From Anas platyrhynchos (Eukaryota; Chordata; Aves; Anseriformes; Anatidae), in assembly GCF_047663525.1 (NCBI RefSeq), contig NC_092588.1:49035501-49099500 (forward strand): a stretch of DNA of 64,000 nt, written 5' to 3'. Below the pieces are notes generated by a model. The model was not told the DNA's origin and ran no database searches. It saw only the letters and a list, made by a program, of their open reading frames with translations. Positions within the stretch are counted from its first letter, which is position 1, and each line of letters opens with the position of its first letter. Both the position numbers and the translations under genes were made by a program. Positions 23,801 through 38,800 of the stretch are shown here, in pieces.

Positions 23801-26800
23801 TCAGTTTTCATCATCCCGTCTGTAGTGAATAGTTTGTATTTCCTGAGCTATGAACATAGCCATCTCTCTGGTGCCCGCAGCGATCACTCGGCAGGACATC
23901 AGATCCAGAGGTCCCCCTGAGGACAAGAAGGTTAATAAGAACTGTCTGAGGTGATGTAAAAAGGTAACGTACTCTTAAATATAAACCACACTGTAATTAG
24001 ATAGGTTCAGAGACACTGAAGCAACTTCATGCACAGCTTCTTTTGGGGTGAGAAGGACAACTCCTTCTCATAGCTCTTTTTGGGGTGAGAAGGAGTTCAT
24101 GAACTCTTATCTTGAAATCTCTCAGAAAACTGATTTCAGAAGATTCTAGATACAGAACCAAAGTATGCAACAGAAGGAGTGAACGTTTACATTTGTTCAG
24201 TATCCAACAATAAATGCAATCATTTCCTTTTAGTAAAAGGAAAAGATAGAACAGAGATCAGTTCAGTCAGCATACCCTTCTTCTTAATGCACAATATCTT
24301 TTCACAGTATTGACCAGTAAACCATTATTCTGAGATGTGTACCATATAAATGAATAAAATAATAAGCCATGGACTGTGCTGTCCTTTACTCCTTCTGAGC
24401 AGTTCCTACTCACATATGTTCAGACATGTACTTGAGAGTCCCTCTTTCTTGGGAAGTTGTCTCTGCTGAAATCTGTTTGGAGTCTGAGCATGTCTACCAA
24501 TTTCCCAGGCTAGTCCTTTACAGTAAATCTGATGCTTTGAAGGAATTACAAAGTTACAGAAATACAGTTTGACTCAGAAGGCCTTTGATGTGATGAAACC
24601 CCAAGCTGGAATTACATCACTGTGGTATGAATAACCAGCCAGTCTAGTGGAGAGTGCAGGCGTTTCTGCAGAATAGTGCCAGAAATGAGATCGGGCCACA
24701 GGAGGAGGACTGTACTGAGGTAACTCGAGGTGCCATGTGGTCCTCAAAAAGTCAGTGAAAACAGGAATATCTCACTCACCTGAAGTGTCTATCACAGTGC
24801 CGCCTGCCTCTCTGATGATGACAGTAGCTGCTGCCAAGTCCCAGCAGTGTAACCCAAACTGATAATACGCATCCGCGGCACCGGATGCCAAGTGGCACAG
24901 AGCCAGGGTGGAGCTTCCAATTACACGGACCCTAAATATAGCAAGAAGGGGACAATGAAATGTAAAGAGGAAAAAGCCTTTGACTTCAGCCTATGCATCA
25001 AGATTGAAAAATATGCAACAAACTTGATTTTTTTTAAAATTACTTTTGGTCACAAATGTGAGACATATATTGTAAGGTATCTTACCCATGTGCTTGGGCC
25101 TTGAGCAATCTCTCAATGTTACCAAGGAACAGTTTCAAAGTTGCAGGGTCACGTTTTGGACCAATTTCTGTTAAAATTAAGGCCTTCGAGATATCTGCAA
25201 AGTAGGTAGTTGTTTTCATTAATTCAACAGTTTCCAGATAGCTTCTGGAAATTTGTTCAAAGTAAACAATAAAGGACTTTTCACAGAAAAACAATTATCA
25301 CGTCCCTTTTTTTTATCCCAAAATCTTTCTAGTGATAAGGATAATTGAAAACTTCACATAAAAAAATTAAGCAAGACTAGATTTCTCTTATCAAACGGTC
25401 TGATTTAAATACTTTTTTTTTTTTTTTAAAAAAAAAAGGAGAAAAAAGAACAGGAATATTAAAACTAAGAATGCATCCTTTAATTCCTGCGGTTTTCATA
25501 CATTGTTTTATTTCATTGACCTGCCAGCTTTTGGCAAATTCACAAACTTCAGCAACCAATGAAAAATAATACAGTGACATAGTAACTATTAATGATATTA
25601 GAATAATCATATTTGAAAACAGAATGGTTCTTGAATAGGAAATTTCAATGTAAATTATAAACAAATTCTAAGGAATTCTAAGGGAATACAGGAAGATGAG
25701 TAAATGATTCTACTTAAAACACCAGTCATCCAGTAATAGCTCCCTTTTATTATGCCATTTTAAAGACTGAAGACACCTTATGACTGAAAAGCCCTCTTAC
25801 CATAAAATAAATTAGTTTTAATAATAATAATAATACGTGAATATTGCTTTTGTATTGTGTACAGCAAAGACAATTCCAGTTTCTGTCTGATAAGGTTATC
25901 AGCTTTGTGTACAAAGGAAAGACTCACAGTGACTTGCAAGGTGTTGAAGTAGTCCTCGCATGAGATCTGCATGTTACTAGAATATAACAAGCGTATCCCA
26001 ATTTAGGAGGAGATGGTTGATCGAACACCAAGTGTCCCTGCTTCTGCTGTGCCAGTGGAACTTGGAGGCATTAAATATATACCAAATCTCAAAGGTTTAT
26101 CTGTTGATTACTTGCTAACTAGGCTGTGCCCAAACGTCAGGTGTCACCTTCTACCCTGCGTTAAAGGCGAGGCATTCATTCACACAGGGAATGTCTACCT
26201 GGCTATTACAGCTAATTGCATAAGTTGAAAGCTCTTAGCAGAAGTAGCAAGGAGGTTTTCAAAAGCAAATGCAGGTGGAGCAAGATGTCATTTAATTAAA
26301 CAGGCTACCGGTGAATTTAGTATTGCGGAGAAACAATCTGGATTCAAGCAATGTGGTAAGTGGTTGGTGAGTAGCAGGGATGCAATTAGATTGAAAGTTA
26401 CAGGACATCACAAAGCTGAACTGTAGGAACATATTTAACAATCACTTTTTAAATTAATGCCTTAAAATAGAGCAACACTGATCCAGACACACTGCAGGGT
26501 GTTTGCTGCTTCAGTCACAAATGGAAAGTCTGGATGGAGAAAGCAAGCTGCCTTAGATGTTTTTGCATAACATACTCAATTTACAGTTACAGAATATTTA
26601 ATGCAAACCTCATTGCTAAAATGCACCAAGCATTCAATCTGCTCTAGTCATAGGTAGGTCATGACTAAGACAGTTGTTGAGTTATTAAGTATATTTCTGA
26701 TGAATAAATGGATCTTTCCAATTTTAGTCAAAGCCATAGCCAGGTAGAAATCAAATGAAGAGACTAAGACAAGCTAGAGGGAGGTCTCTGCTTAGAAGAA

Positions 26801-29800
26801 GGAGCAGGCTGATCACAAAACCCATCAGAGTTTTGGGTGTTCAAGGTACAAGAGAAAATTTGCTTTCTACTCCTCACTCTCATAGAGATTTAACAGGGAC
26901 AAGGATACATTTATGACAAAAAGACCCAATCTGTTGACCATAGAAGACTAAGAAAAGAAAATGCATTTACACTATTAGCACATGTGAGGACAGACCTGAA
27001 TCTAAGTGTGAGAAGAAAGTAAAACTCAAGGTTAAAGGGAAGATGGAGCCTTCGTTTAAGCATATCCTGACTGCTTGTACTCCCAAACCAGACCTCTACA
27101 AAATTTGTCACTGATGAACAGTTTTTGCCTGTACTGTAATTTCAAATGATTAAATCTCAGCAAGGAATGTGTAGTGTAGATCAGCGTTATACAGAGTTAC
27201 ACAACAACCACATTTCCTGAAAACAAAAGGCATGAAGTAACATGACAGCCCAGCACTCCAACACATCATGCATTGGTGAAGGCTACTTGAATTCCAGCTG
27301 TAGATACAGGGAAAAACACACTCTTTTCCAAGCTCAGTTTATTTGACTGAAGCCACAGTCCTTACAGGAAAACAACAACTGTGACCATATACACTTAAAA
27401 CAGGGGTACAAGTAAGACTAAAGAAGGTCCATCTTCACTGATGAAAGCGCCCACCACCGAATGATGTCTCTCAAAACAAAGGAAAATTTCAAAGCATTTG
27501 AAAGGGCAGAAGGTTTGCTTCCCTCGCTGTGTTCTAAGCACCCACATAGACTGGAAGCCCAGAGGAAGAAGGACGAAGGTGGTATATGCCAAAATTATTC
27601 CCTGCTCAACTGGAGACCAGAAATTTTGGACTGCAAAAGCAAGTGAGGCTATTCTGACAGCGGCTCAGACAGCCCAACCAGGAGTACTCCTGGTTTTCCT
27701 CTTAGTCTCTGACAGAACAGGCTCTTGTGGATTACGGGATATTCAAGTACAGACAAAAAAATTGTGCATAATCAGGGATTAAAATCTTAGGTGCCACTGA
27801 CTTTAAAATTTGCTCCATCTCTCCAAACGGGCAGACCCTTGCTCACTATTAATTTAGGTGAATAGCCAAACTTCCCCGAATTTTGAGCTCATTAAATATT
27901 TCAAGACCATTAAAATCTCTTTTTGTGGTGAAATTTTAACCATCTCCGGAGTATAATGATGTACATTTCTAGCACATGTAGGCTGCTATCTGTAACTGAA
28001 TGTTACGTTCTCCTCTGCACTTTCATTGATTAAAAGGAAACCTCTACACACATTTGATTATTGTTGATTTATCAGTAAAAGGATTCCATTAAGTGCTAAG
28101 TGCTGCTATCTATTTGTATGTTGAAACATACCTCACACAGGAAAGCAAGCTGTTAAAGAACCCCTCTGAAGCATGCATCCTTTAGTTTACTGTTAACATT
28201 TATGCTTACAGACATAACACACCTTATGAAATACAAATTTATTGGGAAAAGAAAGAGAATGACAGTCACCGTAGTACTGTGAATTTGATTCACCATTCCC
28301 ATTGCATCTCGCTCATAAATAGTGATGCCAGTGTACAGCTGGAATGAAACTGGTGAATCTACTCATTCTTCCTTATTTTGAACAATAGTTCTGAATCAAA
28401 ATAATTTAGGATTATTTAAATAGTTCAAATTCAGCTGTATATTTCAAAAAGAGAAGGAGGAAAATTGTGATTTTTCAGCAAAACAACAAACACATAACAA
28501 CAAAATCATCATGCAGGAGAAATACCTTCCATCAGGATAATGATGTTCATTATCCTAATGATGATTTGCAACAACTCTGAAACAAAATTAACATATTCCT
28601 TTTAGAGTTCTAACAAAATCTAGACCAACCTGTCTCTTTTGATACCTGAAGCCTTTTGTCATTACAAAATGCCCCTTGACCTCTTCTACCAGTGTATAAT
28701 CGTTCTTCAGTGCAGTGGTAAATTACACCAAATTCAAGCTTTAAGATTTTGAAAAGGAAAGAAATGAATGCAACTCAAATTACTCATCATAAATATAAAC
28801 AACTACTAACGGCAGAAAGATCAGCAATATTTTAATTGGTACATGTAATCAAAGATTATATTGATGCTAATAAACTGGAATAATTTTACTATTACTACGA
28901 TATTTGAGATACAGGCCATATAAAACTCAGTTTATAAAGAGAAGTTAGTGCAATCTGTTCATGATCTTCTAACCTCTTACTTGCAGCTTCTTTGCGTTCA
29001 CATTAGAATAGATTAAATGTTAAACTGAATTCAAATTCAATTATATATTTTTATTGAAAATATGCAAGTCCTCTAAGGCCAGATTCTGAATGATTTATTT
29101 TCACTGGTGAGCAGTTACATCTCGAAGTCCCATTAACTTTGGCTGGGCCCTGAAGATATGCAACCCCAAATACACAGATATGATTATTCAGGTATTCAAA
29201 TTCTGAAGTCACGGCACGCTGTTTTCCAACAATGGATTATTTTATATGTGCTACACCTTTCACGAGGCATTTCATTTGCCTGCCTTTTCAACCAAAGTAA
29301 TAACTTCCAGTCAGTTTTTCAGATGTTTCTCTGCAAAATCGTTTTCTTAAAACATAAAAGTGAGAATCTCATTAAATCGCAGGACTCAAAGAGATGGAAT
29401 TTGAAGAGAAATATCATATTATGACCTTCAATGAAGGGCTGAGAATGAGTAACACTGGACTCTCTGGGGGAATATCTTTTTACCAACAAGAAGGTCACAA
29501 CCTTGACCCTTGATTTGAATGCAAGATATTTAATATTTCTATTATTTTAATAGTGTTCAACAAAACATCTTTAAACACTTTACAAACTTCAGTGACCAGC
29601 TCCTAAAATCACCCTTAGGTGAGTACAACTAACTAGATTCTATCTAGGGGTAGGCAGCTGCACAAAAACTAAATGACTTGTCCAAGGGCACTTGTCCAAG
29701 TCAGTAACAAGATCAAGGAAACATCTCAGATGTTCTAGACTCCAAAATCTTTTCCTGCTGCCCTCCTCCATTCAACATGATGTTCATCAGAGATAATTCA

Positions 29801-32800
29801 AAGGGAAAAGGTTGTCCTTGCTGCTTACCCTAAGGTCCCATGTAAACCAAGTGGTAATATTACTTCTTTTTTTTTTTTTGAGGAATATTATTAATAGACT
29901 CTTTCCCTGAATACATCTGCAGGAATTTCTTCAGTACTGTTCAAGGCTTACATTCAGGCCAGTTCCCCTGTGTGCTCTCCTTTGGCTCCTTTTCAGCCTG
30001 CTATTTTTTCGTTTTGTTTTGTTTTTTCCCATCTGTTTATGAAGGGAGTTTTAACATCATTCTTTATTTTTGTTTCAGCTTTGTTTAGTTTACATAACCC
30101 CAAATATGCAGCATCAAAATCATGATGGTGTTCTAGAAAACATAAATATTAGATAAAACTGTCTGGTAATAATATGTAGTACTCAGAAGGACCTCTGGGA
30201 ATGAATACACTTCAGGAAAGCATGGAAGTGCTTCTTTGCAGTTTCCATGTTTGAAAAGTCTAACCTGAGAAGTACACAACATTATTTTGTTTAAATCTGT
30301 AAGTGCTGCTAGCACATCTGAAAACTATGTTATTATTGCACAGACTTCTTGTTGGCTTCAGTTATAGCTATATATATATATATATAAGACTGTGGACTTA
30401 GGCTGAAAGAGGCACATTTCTTGGCAGTCTGAATAGCTATTTCTTCTGTATATATATCAAACTTTAAAATGGCAACATTTGGAGAAAAGCCTTTATGAGT
30501 ACAGCTAGGAAACTCAAAAAAAGACAGCATATATGAAAGCTAGGTACTTTTTTTCCCCTTGTAATCAAGCTCTCATGAGGGAAATATAGTCATTTTACTG
30601 CATTAAGAAAACCTCAAAGGCAGACTAAGTGAACTAGGCCCGTAATTTTGCACTCTTCATAAAAAGCAATTCTGAATTGCCTCAGAGCAGCAGTCAGCTT
30701 TCACAGATACTGCTAGCAGCAGGAAAGAAGCAATCACAATCAACGTAAGAACACTGAGAGAGATGTTTAAATTTTGAACAGGCAGCACTATATTTAACTC
30801 ATTATGGTTTTGTCTTACAAAACCTTGCTTACACAAGTACCCCCTTTTTTAGTCACATAAATCCTATAATATTTATAATAATTTATAGGAATTATCCTGT
30901 AATTGCTAGTTTGCATAAGTGAAGTTTTGCAGGACTGGGATTTTAGACTAGTGGAGTATGACCAAATGCATTTAAAAAGCATATAAATGCATGACCAGTG
31001 CCTGATTTTTTTTCTTTCTTTTTAAGTTCCCACATGGTTTTGAGACTTCTAACCAAATCTCAGGTACCCATCCTTAAGAACATACTGCATACCTCTTTGT
31101 TAACAGCAAATCCAATGCTCACTGCCACTGTTGGAAATCTGTGTAAAACAAGAAATAAAGTATTATTGATGAAAAATCTCTCAGTTTGATACTTAAGCAA
31201 CTTGCTAAGGCAGCAAAATCCCACATGGAGCTCTGCAACTTTACCTGTGTCAAAAATACTCTTGATATCATACTATTTATCCTTTGCCAGATTCTTTAAC
31301 CATCATTTCCACTTAAAGCATAACTTAATATTTGAAAAAAATGCAAGAAATAAACTCTTGAAAATATCAGGATTTTTATACCGTGTTGTATAATTTAGTA
31401 AACTTTTTTCTTTATTGTAATTGAACCACCCAGTGTAAAATCATTAACATTATAACAAGTCATCACTTTTAAAAGCACATTTTGTTCATGTGAACTGAGA
31501 GCATCTGAAACAGCAATTAAGTTACAAGGAGATACCTTGTTGCTGACCTCAACAAAAGAGAAACTAGTTTCTCTACTGTCTCTTTTGCTAAAAGTGGTGG
31601 TCACATATTCAATTTGATCCTTTTGAATAAAGTATAATTACTGCTTTTTAAACAATTAAATAAATTCATTTCTTACAAACATGTTTTTAAAAAGTTTGTA
31701 GAAGTCCAGAAAATAAAAAAAAAAGAACAAGAAAATTTCATTTAGTTGAATAAAACACTAGCATATGACCTCCCCCAGACTGAATTCTACGTAATTGCAA
31801 CAGAAGTCAGAGAAATGCTTTTTTATTTTCTTGAAATGATAACTGCAGTTCAATTAAGCTGCTAACTGTAAGGCAGAATATAATTTAGGTTTTTAAGTAA
31901 AAGTGTTATAAACAACCATTAAGTTTACAACTCCTAGCATTCAAATGATGAATTAAAACTTTTGATTTTTGCAATACTGATCCCTAGATCTCCTTTTTTA
32001 CAGAGCAATACTTTAGGAGTTTAAAACCAATATCTACATATGGCTTAGTTTTCAGTTATACTCTACATGTATGCAGTGGTTGTACTTCTCAGGAAAAATG
32101 AAGCACTTGTATTTGAAAGGGAGAAAACACCACTATGAAAAGGAATGTGTAGCAACCACACAAGGAGTGAGGCCAAATGTCATCATAGTACAGCCTTGTT
32201 TCTTCAGTTCAGCTCAAGTCTCTACACGTTAATGTGTGGTATATATAAATGAGCTGTGAGTCAAGAGCTTCTGGGTCATTAAGCAATCAGCGAAAACTTT
32301 AGCTTACCTTTAGATAACAGTACAGAGCTCTCTCCAGCACAAACACACACTCCCTCAGATATACTGTGTGAGGCATAAAGCAACAGAGGGATGACTCCTA
32401 CTTACGTGTCGCAGGAACAAATTTACCACAGTGAATTTAATCTTTGAGCAGAAGGGAGGATTTGTGAGAAGCTAAATTTTGCTATTTTATGCATTTCCAG
32501 TTCCCCCATCCACTCACCTATGTACAAAATTGCAGGTTCCATCAACAGGGTCAATAATCCAGGTAGGACTGTCAGTGAGGACACATTTTGAACCAGCAGC
32601 AGTGGATTCTTCTGCAATAAACCTGTATTTAATGTGGAATAAAAACACATCTCAGAACACTGGCTGAAATATACACTCATTAAGTATAATTCCATCTTTC
32701 TGTCTTTTGAAGAGGTATGTGTTTTTATATAAATATACATTTCATATATATGTATATATATGAGTACATACGTACTTCTTTTTTCATTGGGGAATGGGAA

Positions 32801-35800
32801 ACTTTTACAGAAACTTCAGAGGAGAGTTCTTGAATTCATAGCATACTATTTCAATGGTAAAAAAGAACTCTATTCATGTTCACTTTCCTAATGTACCATT
32901 AAGAAATTTATGAAAATGAATGCAGAAATGGATCTGAACTGGCAGCTCTGGAACTCTAAAGGAGGTTTTTCTGTAGAATGTAATTTTATGGGTTAGGTCT
33001 GTCGCTTGCACTAAGGAATATAAACTGCGAAATGCAGCTGCTTCTTTTTGCAGTCTAATTCAGTCAGCAGGGAGTAACGAACTCTTAGAGAATCCACAGT
33101 CTCACTCCTACTAGAATTTTTTTTACAGTAGTCAGAGTTGGGAAATTAAAAAGTTTGAACAGTTGAACTTGCTTCTTCCCATGACCCAGAGAAATTTTTT
33201 TTTTATTATTATTATTTTTTGGATGCACAAGGCACACACTGAAATCTGAGCTTGTCTTCTGTTCTGCTCTGATTTCTTTCATAGATATGTTTTATTGTTG
33301 TTGTTGTTTTTTTTTTTTTTTCCCCTGGGAAATCTGCATCCAGTTGTGGAGCATTTCCTGCTGGCCTTACTTATCCTTGCTCTCCCATAAACTGCTCAGG
33401 GTCTGTTTCTCTAAGAGCTGTGCAGGTGCTACTCTCACAGATCTGAATATGGTCCTGTATATACAGGATGTGTAGAATCAGACTGCTGGTACTTAATCTC
33501 ACTTTTGGTTTCACATTTAAACAACTGGTATTGGTTTTCACAGCATCTACAAATGCCTGAGGACAAAAAAGCTTCCCCTAAAGACATAAAGAGAGAGGAA
33601 AAAAAATATAAAATAAAGGGAAAAAATCGTTTGCAGAAATAGTTGTTTTCCTAGGACTATTTGCTTTTGTGCCCTCAACACGTGCTGCCTGATGCTCCAT
33701 AATACTGCAAATACAAGTTTAAAACATCCTGCAGACAGCACAGGAGGAGTCTTCTTGAATTTCCCAAATGCTGTTTTGCCTTTCCCTCAGCAGCAAGGGA
33801 CTATTTTGACAGCATTATGGGCCCCCAGTTGATATGAGAAGGGAAGTAGCAAGTGCTTGTTACTATTTTAATCTCCTTTAAAGAGAACAGCTGAAGGACA
33901 CTTAAAAGTGTTAGTGTGCAACCAGGAAGCCAGAAAAACCTTGAACAAGTGCTTGAAGTTCTCAGTCAAACGCAACACGTTGCACATTCCTCGCTTTATA
34001 TATTCCATTATTTTGCCTTGTTAGTGCTGAACCGTTTGACTTTTCCTTCCAAAAATCTTGTAAGTAGCACCTAACCCCAAGCATAAGCTTCAGCTGCACT
34101 GCTGGCTGCAGGCGAAACTGATCTTCCTGCAGACAGAGCACCTGACAGCTGGCCTCAGACCGTCCATCTTCACCCTCAAATTTTGTCTGTTTTCCTCCTT
34201 CTGACAGCTCCACCAGCCAGAGACTGAATTGTAGCTGTTGTCTTGCCAATCAAGAAGGTGAAATGAGAATTCCCATAAAACAAGAGTGTTTCTGTGTAAG
34301 GTGTTTTACCCTCACCTATCACGAACCTGTCCCTTTCCTTTCCTTACTGCAGTCCTCAAGTACAAAAGCTTTACCATGAAGCTGGGGTACAGCAGTGCCC
34401 TTGACGTCCAACGTCAATTTTCCAAAGCAGGTGTAGGACAAATTAGGTGCACATTTTATGAAATTTTGCTAGCAGGTTAAATTAAGCCCATAGCTGCTAT
34501 GCAATACCGGGCACCGTGACTGTTCCTAAAGGCCAACATCTGATGTATTGCCCTAATGGCTCCGTGTCCTGTAAAAACATGCACATGGAGCAAAACATTC
34601 AGGCTGAAGTATTGAACACCATATATTAGGAACATTTTAAGATGTGTGTGTGTCTGTGTGTGCGTTCAACCTCCCCCGTTTCATTACAGTAGTTAATTTA
34701 GTATGCCAGCCTCTCAGCTCTCCTCAAATCTGGATTAAAGTTTTCTCCCACTGAAAACGAGTCTGGTAATTTTAGCCTAGCCTGAGCAGACATCTGTTCG
34801 CTCCACAAAGCCACTCTGAAATTCATTGCTGGGACAGCAGGGAAGCTGTAGCACAGCCTAAACTGCAGGAAGAGCGATATCCAGCGGTGCACAGCACGTT
34901 CAAACCGGGGCTGCCCCTCCGCTATCCCACCAAGGGGGTCTGAGGGCAAAATCCAGGCAGCTGGGGTTGGATGTCATGGCTGAGTCCTGCTTGTAATGGC
35001 TCCAGGATTAAGGCCACAATTAACACCAAAGATGACAACTTGTGTAACAATAACACAGGCAAATGCCACAATAGGCTTTTACAGCCTGTAGTCCATGATA
35101 CTCTGGCTGTGCCTATTTGTGCTTCAGAGATCGTCCAGAGAAAATACCCTTTTGGAAAGACTCACTTGGAGTACATCAGAGTGCCAGAGAGAGACAGCAA
35201 AGATGAAAACTCAAGTGAAGCATGAATGAGAATGATACACATCCCTTGGCCAAGCAGAGACAAGAAAGAAGCACGGGGCAGAATCACTTTTTTTACAGGT
35301 TTTCCTAATATTTCTCTTTACTTCTGAGCACTTTTCCAGTACCTCAAGACACACCACTGCCACAGCACAAATGGCATAGGTTCCAGAGAGATCTCCTCTA
35401 TTTTTTTTCTAACTCCCAAGATATGTTTCTAAAGTGTGGTGCAGTCAACATGTTGGAGGGCAGAGATGCCGTCCAGAGGAACCTGGACAGGCTGGAGAGG
35501 TGGGCCTGTGCGAACCTCATGGAGTACAACAAGGCCCAGTGCGAGGTCCTGCACCTGGGCCACAGCAACCTTAAGCACAAATAGAGGCTGGGTGGAGAAC
35601 AAACTGAGAGCAGCTCTGAGGAGAAGGACCTAGGGGTGCTTATTGATGAGAAGCTCGACATGAGCTAGCGATGTTCGCTTGCAGCCCAGAAAGCCAACCG
35701 TATCCGGGGCTGAGGCAGGTGATCATCCCCCTCTGCTCTGCTCTTGTGAGACCCCACCTGGAGCACTGTTCAACTCTGGGGTCCCCAGCACAAGAAGGAC

Positions 35801-38800
35801 ATGGACCTATTAGAACAAGGTCCAGAGAAAGGCCATGAAGATAATCAGAGAGCTGGAGCACCTCTCCTATGAAGACAAGCTGAGGGAGCTGGGGTTGTTC
35901 AGCCTGGAGAAGAGAAGGCTCCGGGGAGACCTCACAGCGGCCTTCCAGTACCTAAAGGGGGCCTACAGGAAAGCTGGGGAGGGACTCTGTGTCAGGGAGT
36001 GGAGTGACAGGGCAAGGAGTAATTTTGGCTTTAAACTAAAAGAGGATAGGTTAAAACTAGATATGAAGAATAAATTCTTTTACTATGAGGCACCGGCACA
36101 GGTTGTCCAGAGAAGCTGTGGATGCCCCATCCCTGGAGGTGCTCAAGGCCAGGCTGGATGGGGCTTTGGGCAACCTGGTCTGGTGGGAGGTGTCCCTGCC
36201 CATGGCAGGGGGTTGGAATTAGATGGGCTTTTAAGGTCCCTTCCAACCAAACCATTCTGTGATCCTATGATAATTTAAGAGAAATAACAGAAACCTTCAC
36301 TGATGTTTTCAACAACTAGATCAGGGGAAAGACTGAACACAATTTAAATGATCTTTCGATGTTTTCATTGTACTTAAACCTTGATTCCTACTGTGGATTC
36401 CTCATCGCAAGTGTCTAAATTTAGTCTTTTAAATCCAGTTTTAAGCTACTGTTTAATCTAAATGCATTTGCTGTCTGAACAAATTCTGACCAAAATAAAC
36501 AACTACTATCTGAAAAAAAAAAACAATTGTTTTGAAGAAATTCATTTATTTGCTTATGGAGGCATACGTTAACTGCAAAGAGTTAATAAAAGTCAGAGAT
36601 TTTTCCATTTCTACTTCTATGTTGACCTTACAACTTTTGTTTCCATTTTGAGTAACCTGAGTGCTTCTGATGATTCCCATTTTATGTGAAATGTATATGT
36701 TTTATGTTCACTGCCAGACTGTTCAAGGAAAGAAGAAACAACACACAGTGGAGATGAGAAAAGAGCACAACCAGCAATACTAGATGGAATATTACACAAA
36801 TAATAGGCTTGTAAACCCTGGCAGTCTCTTGAGAATTGCAGCCAAGAACCACACATTGTGCTGTACAGTACTGCTTCAATACGTGATCACATACAACACG
36901 TATTTACAAAGCTATATTTAGTATGTAATGTTCTTTTAACACATTCATTTTTTTTCTTTGTTATTTTCTTTACAAGAGCATAGCTGACAAGCAGATTAGT
37001 AGCTGAGCCCTCCAGATTCTCATCTTTGTTGATTTCTGCACTGTGCTAGAGTGCAAGGCTCTTTTCCATTAGAGACGTGCACAGTTAGAAGGAAGTCATA
37101 CAGTATTTAAGTGATACACAGGCTCTGCAGCAAGATGAATTTATCCTCCTGTACTGAATTCAACTGTGGAAATCAACTGTGGAGTCTCTGCATCAAACCA
37201 AATCTGGCCAACTAATACAAAACCTCTCTCTAATCTGTGTACGTACTAGGAGGAGTTATTTTCAAATTGACCTTAATAATTCAAGAGGAGTCAACAATCT
37301 GATTATTTTCAAAACCTTGGGTTCAAACCCCATAAAATAATTTATATCTTATTTAAATGTATCGAATGATGATGATAAACAACCCTGCTTATCACCAACT
37401 TTAGGATTCTATGCAACACAAGGTAAATGTGCTTAAATATGATGGTTGTCCTGATCTGGCAAACACCTACCTATGATGGCAAAAGAAAGTGATAGAAAGG
37501 TCTGCAGGATGGGATCTTTGCTCTTATTAATTACCGCTATATTTTAATGGGTATCCTTTGTGTAACTCTTTGAAAATAGAGAACAGATTCCACAAATCAT
37601 GGAGATTCATATGAAACCTTCATATACAATAACCTCACAGAGGAAACACTGATATTAAATACATTTTAAGAAGTTAGGAAACAAAGATTTTACATGCACA
37701 GGTCATGATAGAAATATTACAAAATATAAAGTAATCAGTATAGGGCAGTGGCACTTCTTTAAAATGGAGTCCTACAAATGTGTCCAACAGCAATAATATA
37801 TGTAATATATGAGAGATACATAAACCTGAAAGAAGCTACTACTGAATTAAGAAAAAATAATGTTTTCCAATGATAATCTGACTTCTAGGGATAGATTTTT
37901 ATATTCCCTTCAAAAGCCAGTCAAATATAAAACTCTTATAGCACAAAATGGTCATTCATAGTTTCTTTCTATAGACACTCACCTGTGGGAGGGAAATTTC
38001 TCTTTCAGAACAGAAATAATTAAGTTTTCCACAAAATGATCAGTCTCGGTCACGAGGTCTGCTGCAGATGTCTTTGTAGACACTTGTTTTTCCTCTGTTA
38101 GAGCTTTCCTAATAATCTGAAAGAGAATTTCACAAATCAGATTTGGTTTCCATTCACGCTGTGAACATTAAAATACTCTATTTACTAACAACATTATAGC
38201 TAATCCTGGAAAAACAGTAGTGGGTCTAATTTTACCAGGACCTATTCTAGCTCTTCTGAGTAAAAGTCTTTCTGAGATAAGGAATGTTCTCTTTGGGAAC
38301 ATGGCATTTGGAATCACTCTGCAGGAACCTCTCTTGACAGTTCAGGAAGGGATTAAGAATGGGACACAACTGATGGAATAGAAGTGTGATAGTAGACATT
38401 GTGATTTAGGAAATTAAAGAAAATACATGTAAGATATGACAGAAACTCGAGGCCCATAATTTCTCTCACAAAAAAAAAAAACAAAAAAAAAACCCCACTT
38501 TTTTCCATTAAAAAAAAAAAAAGTATTTACAGGGCCAATACCCCACAGCTCCTTTACTTCAAAATACAATAAAGCAAACCTCATTGGTTTCTCTTTGCCA
38601 ACAAAGACACAATATTTATTTTTTCTTGTGTATATGGGTGTTTGGAACTTCAAGTGTGGACCACCCACTAGTCTCAAAGAATTGCTTTATGTTTAACAAA
38701 AACAAAGATTTAGGTTTTTCCCCAGATATGGAGCCGGTGATCTAACTCAGGATTCTCTTTTGGAAAAGTCTCCACATCCTTTTAAAGGGTTTTAACTGCT

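Noticed and set aside
28251..28360. Possible IMPA2 exon 5 by position
   Set aside because: Translation did not match; the true exon was found at 28630-28738 with correct phase.
35835..36278. 147-codon plus-strand frame with [19 protein letters not shown]
   Set aside because: It is the C-terminal remnant of CR1 reverse transcriptase, not a host gene.
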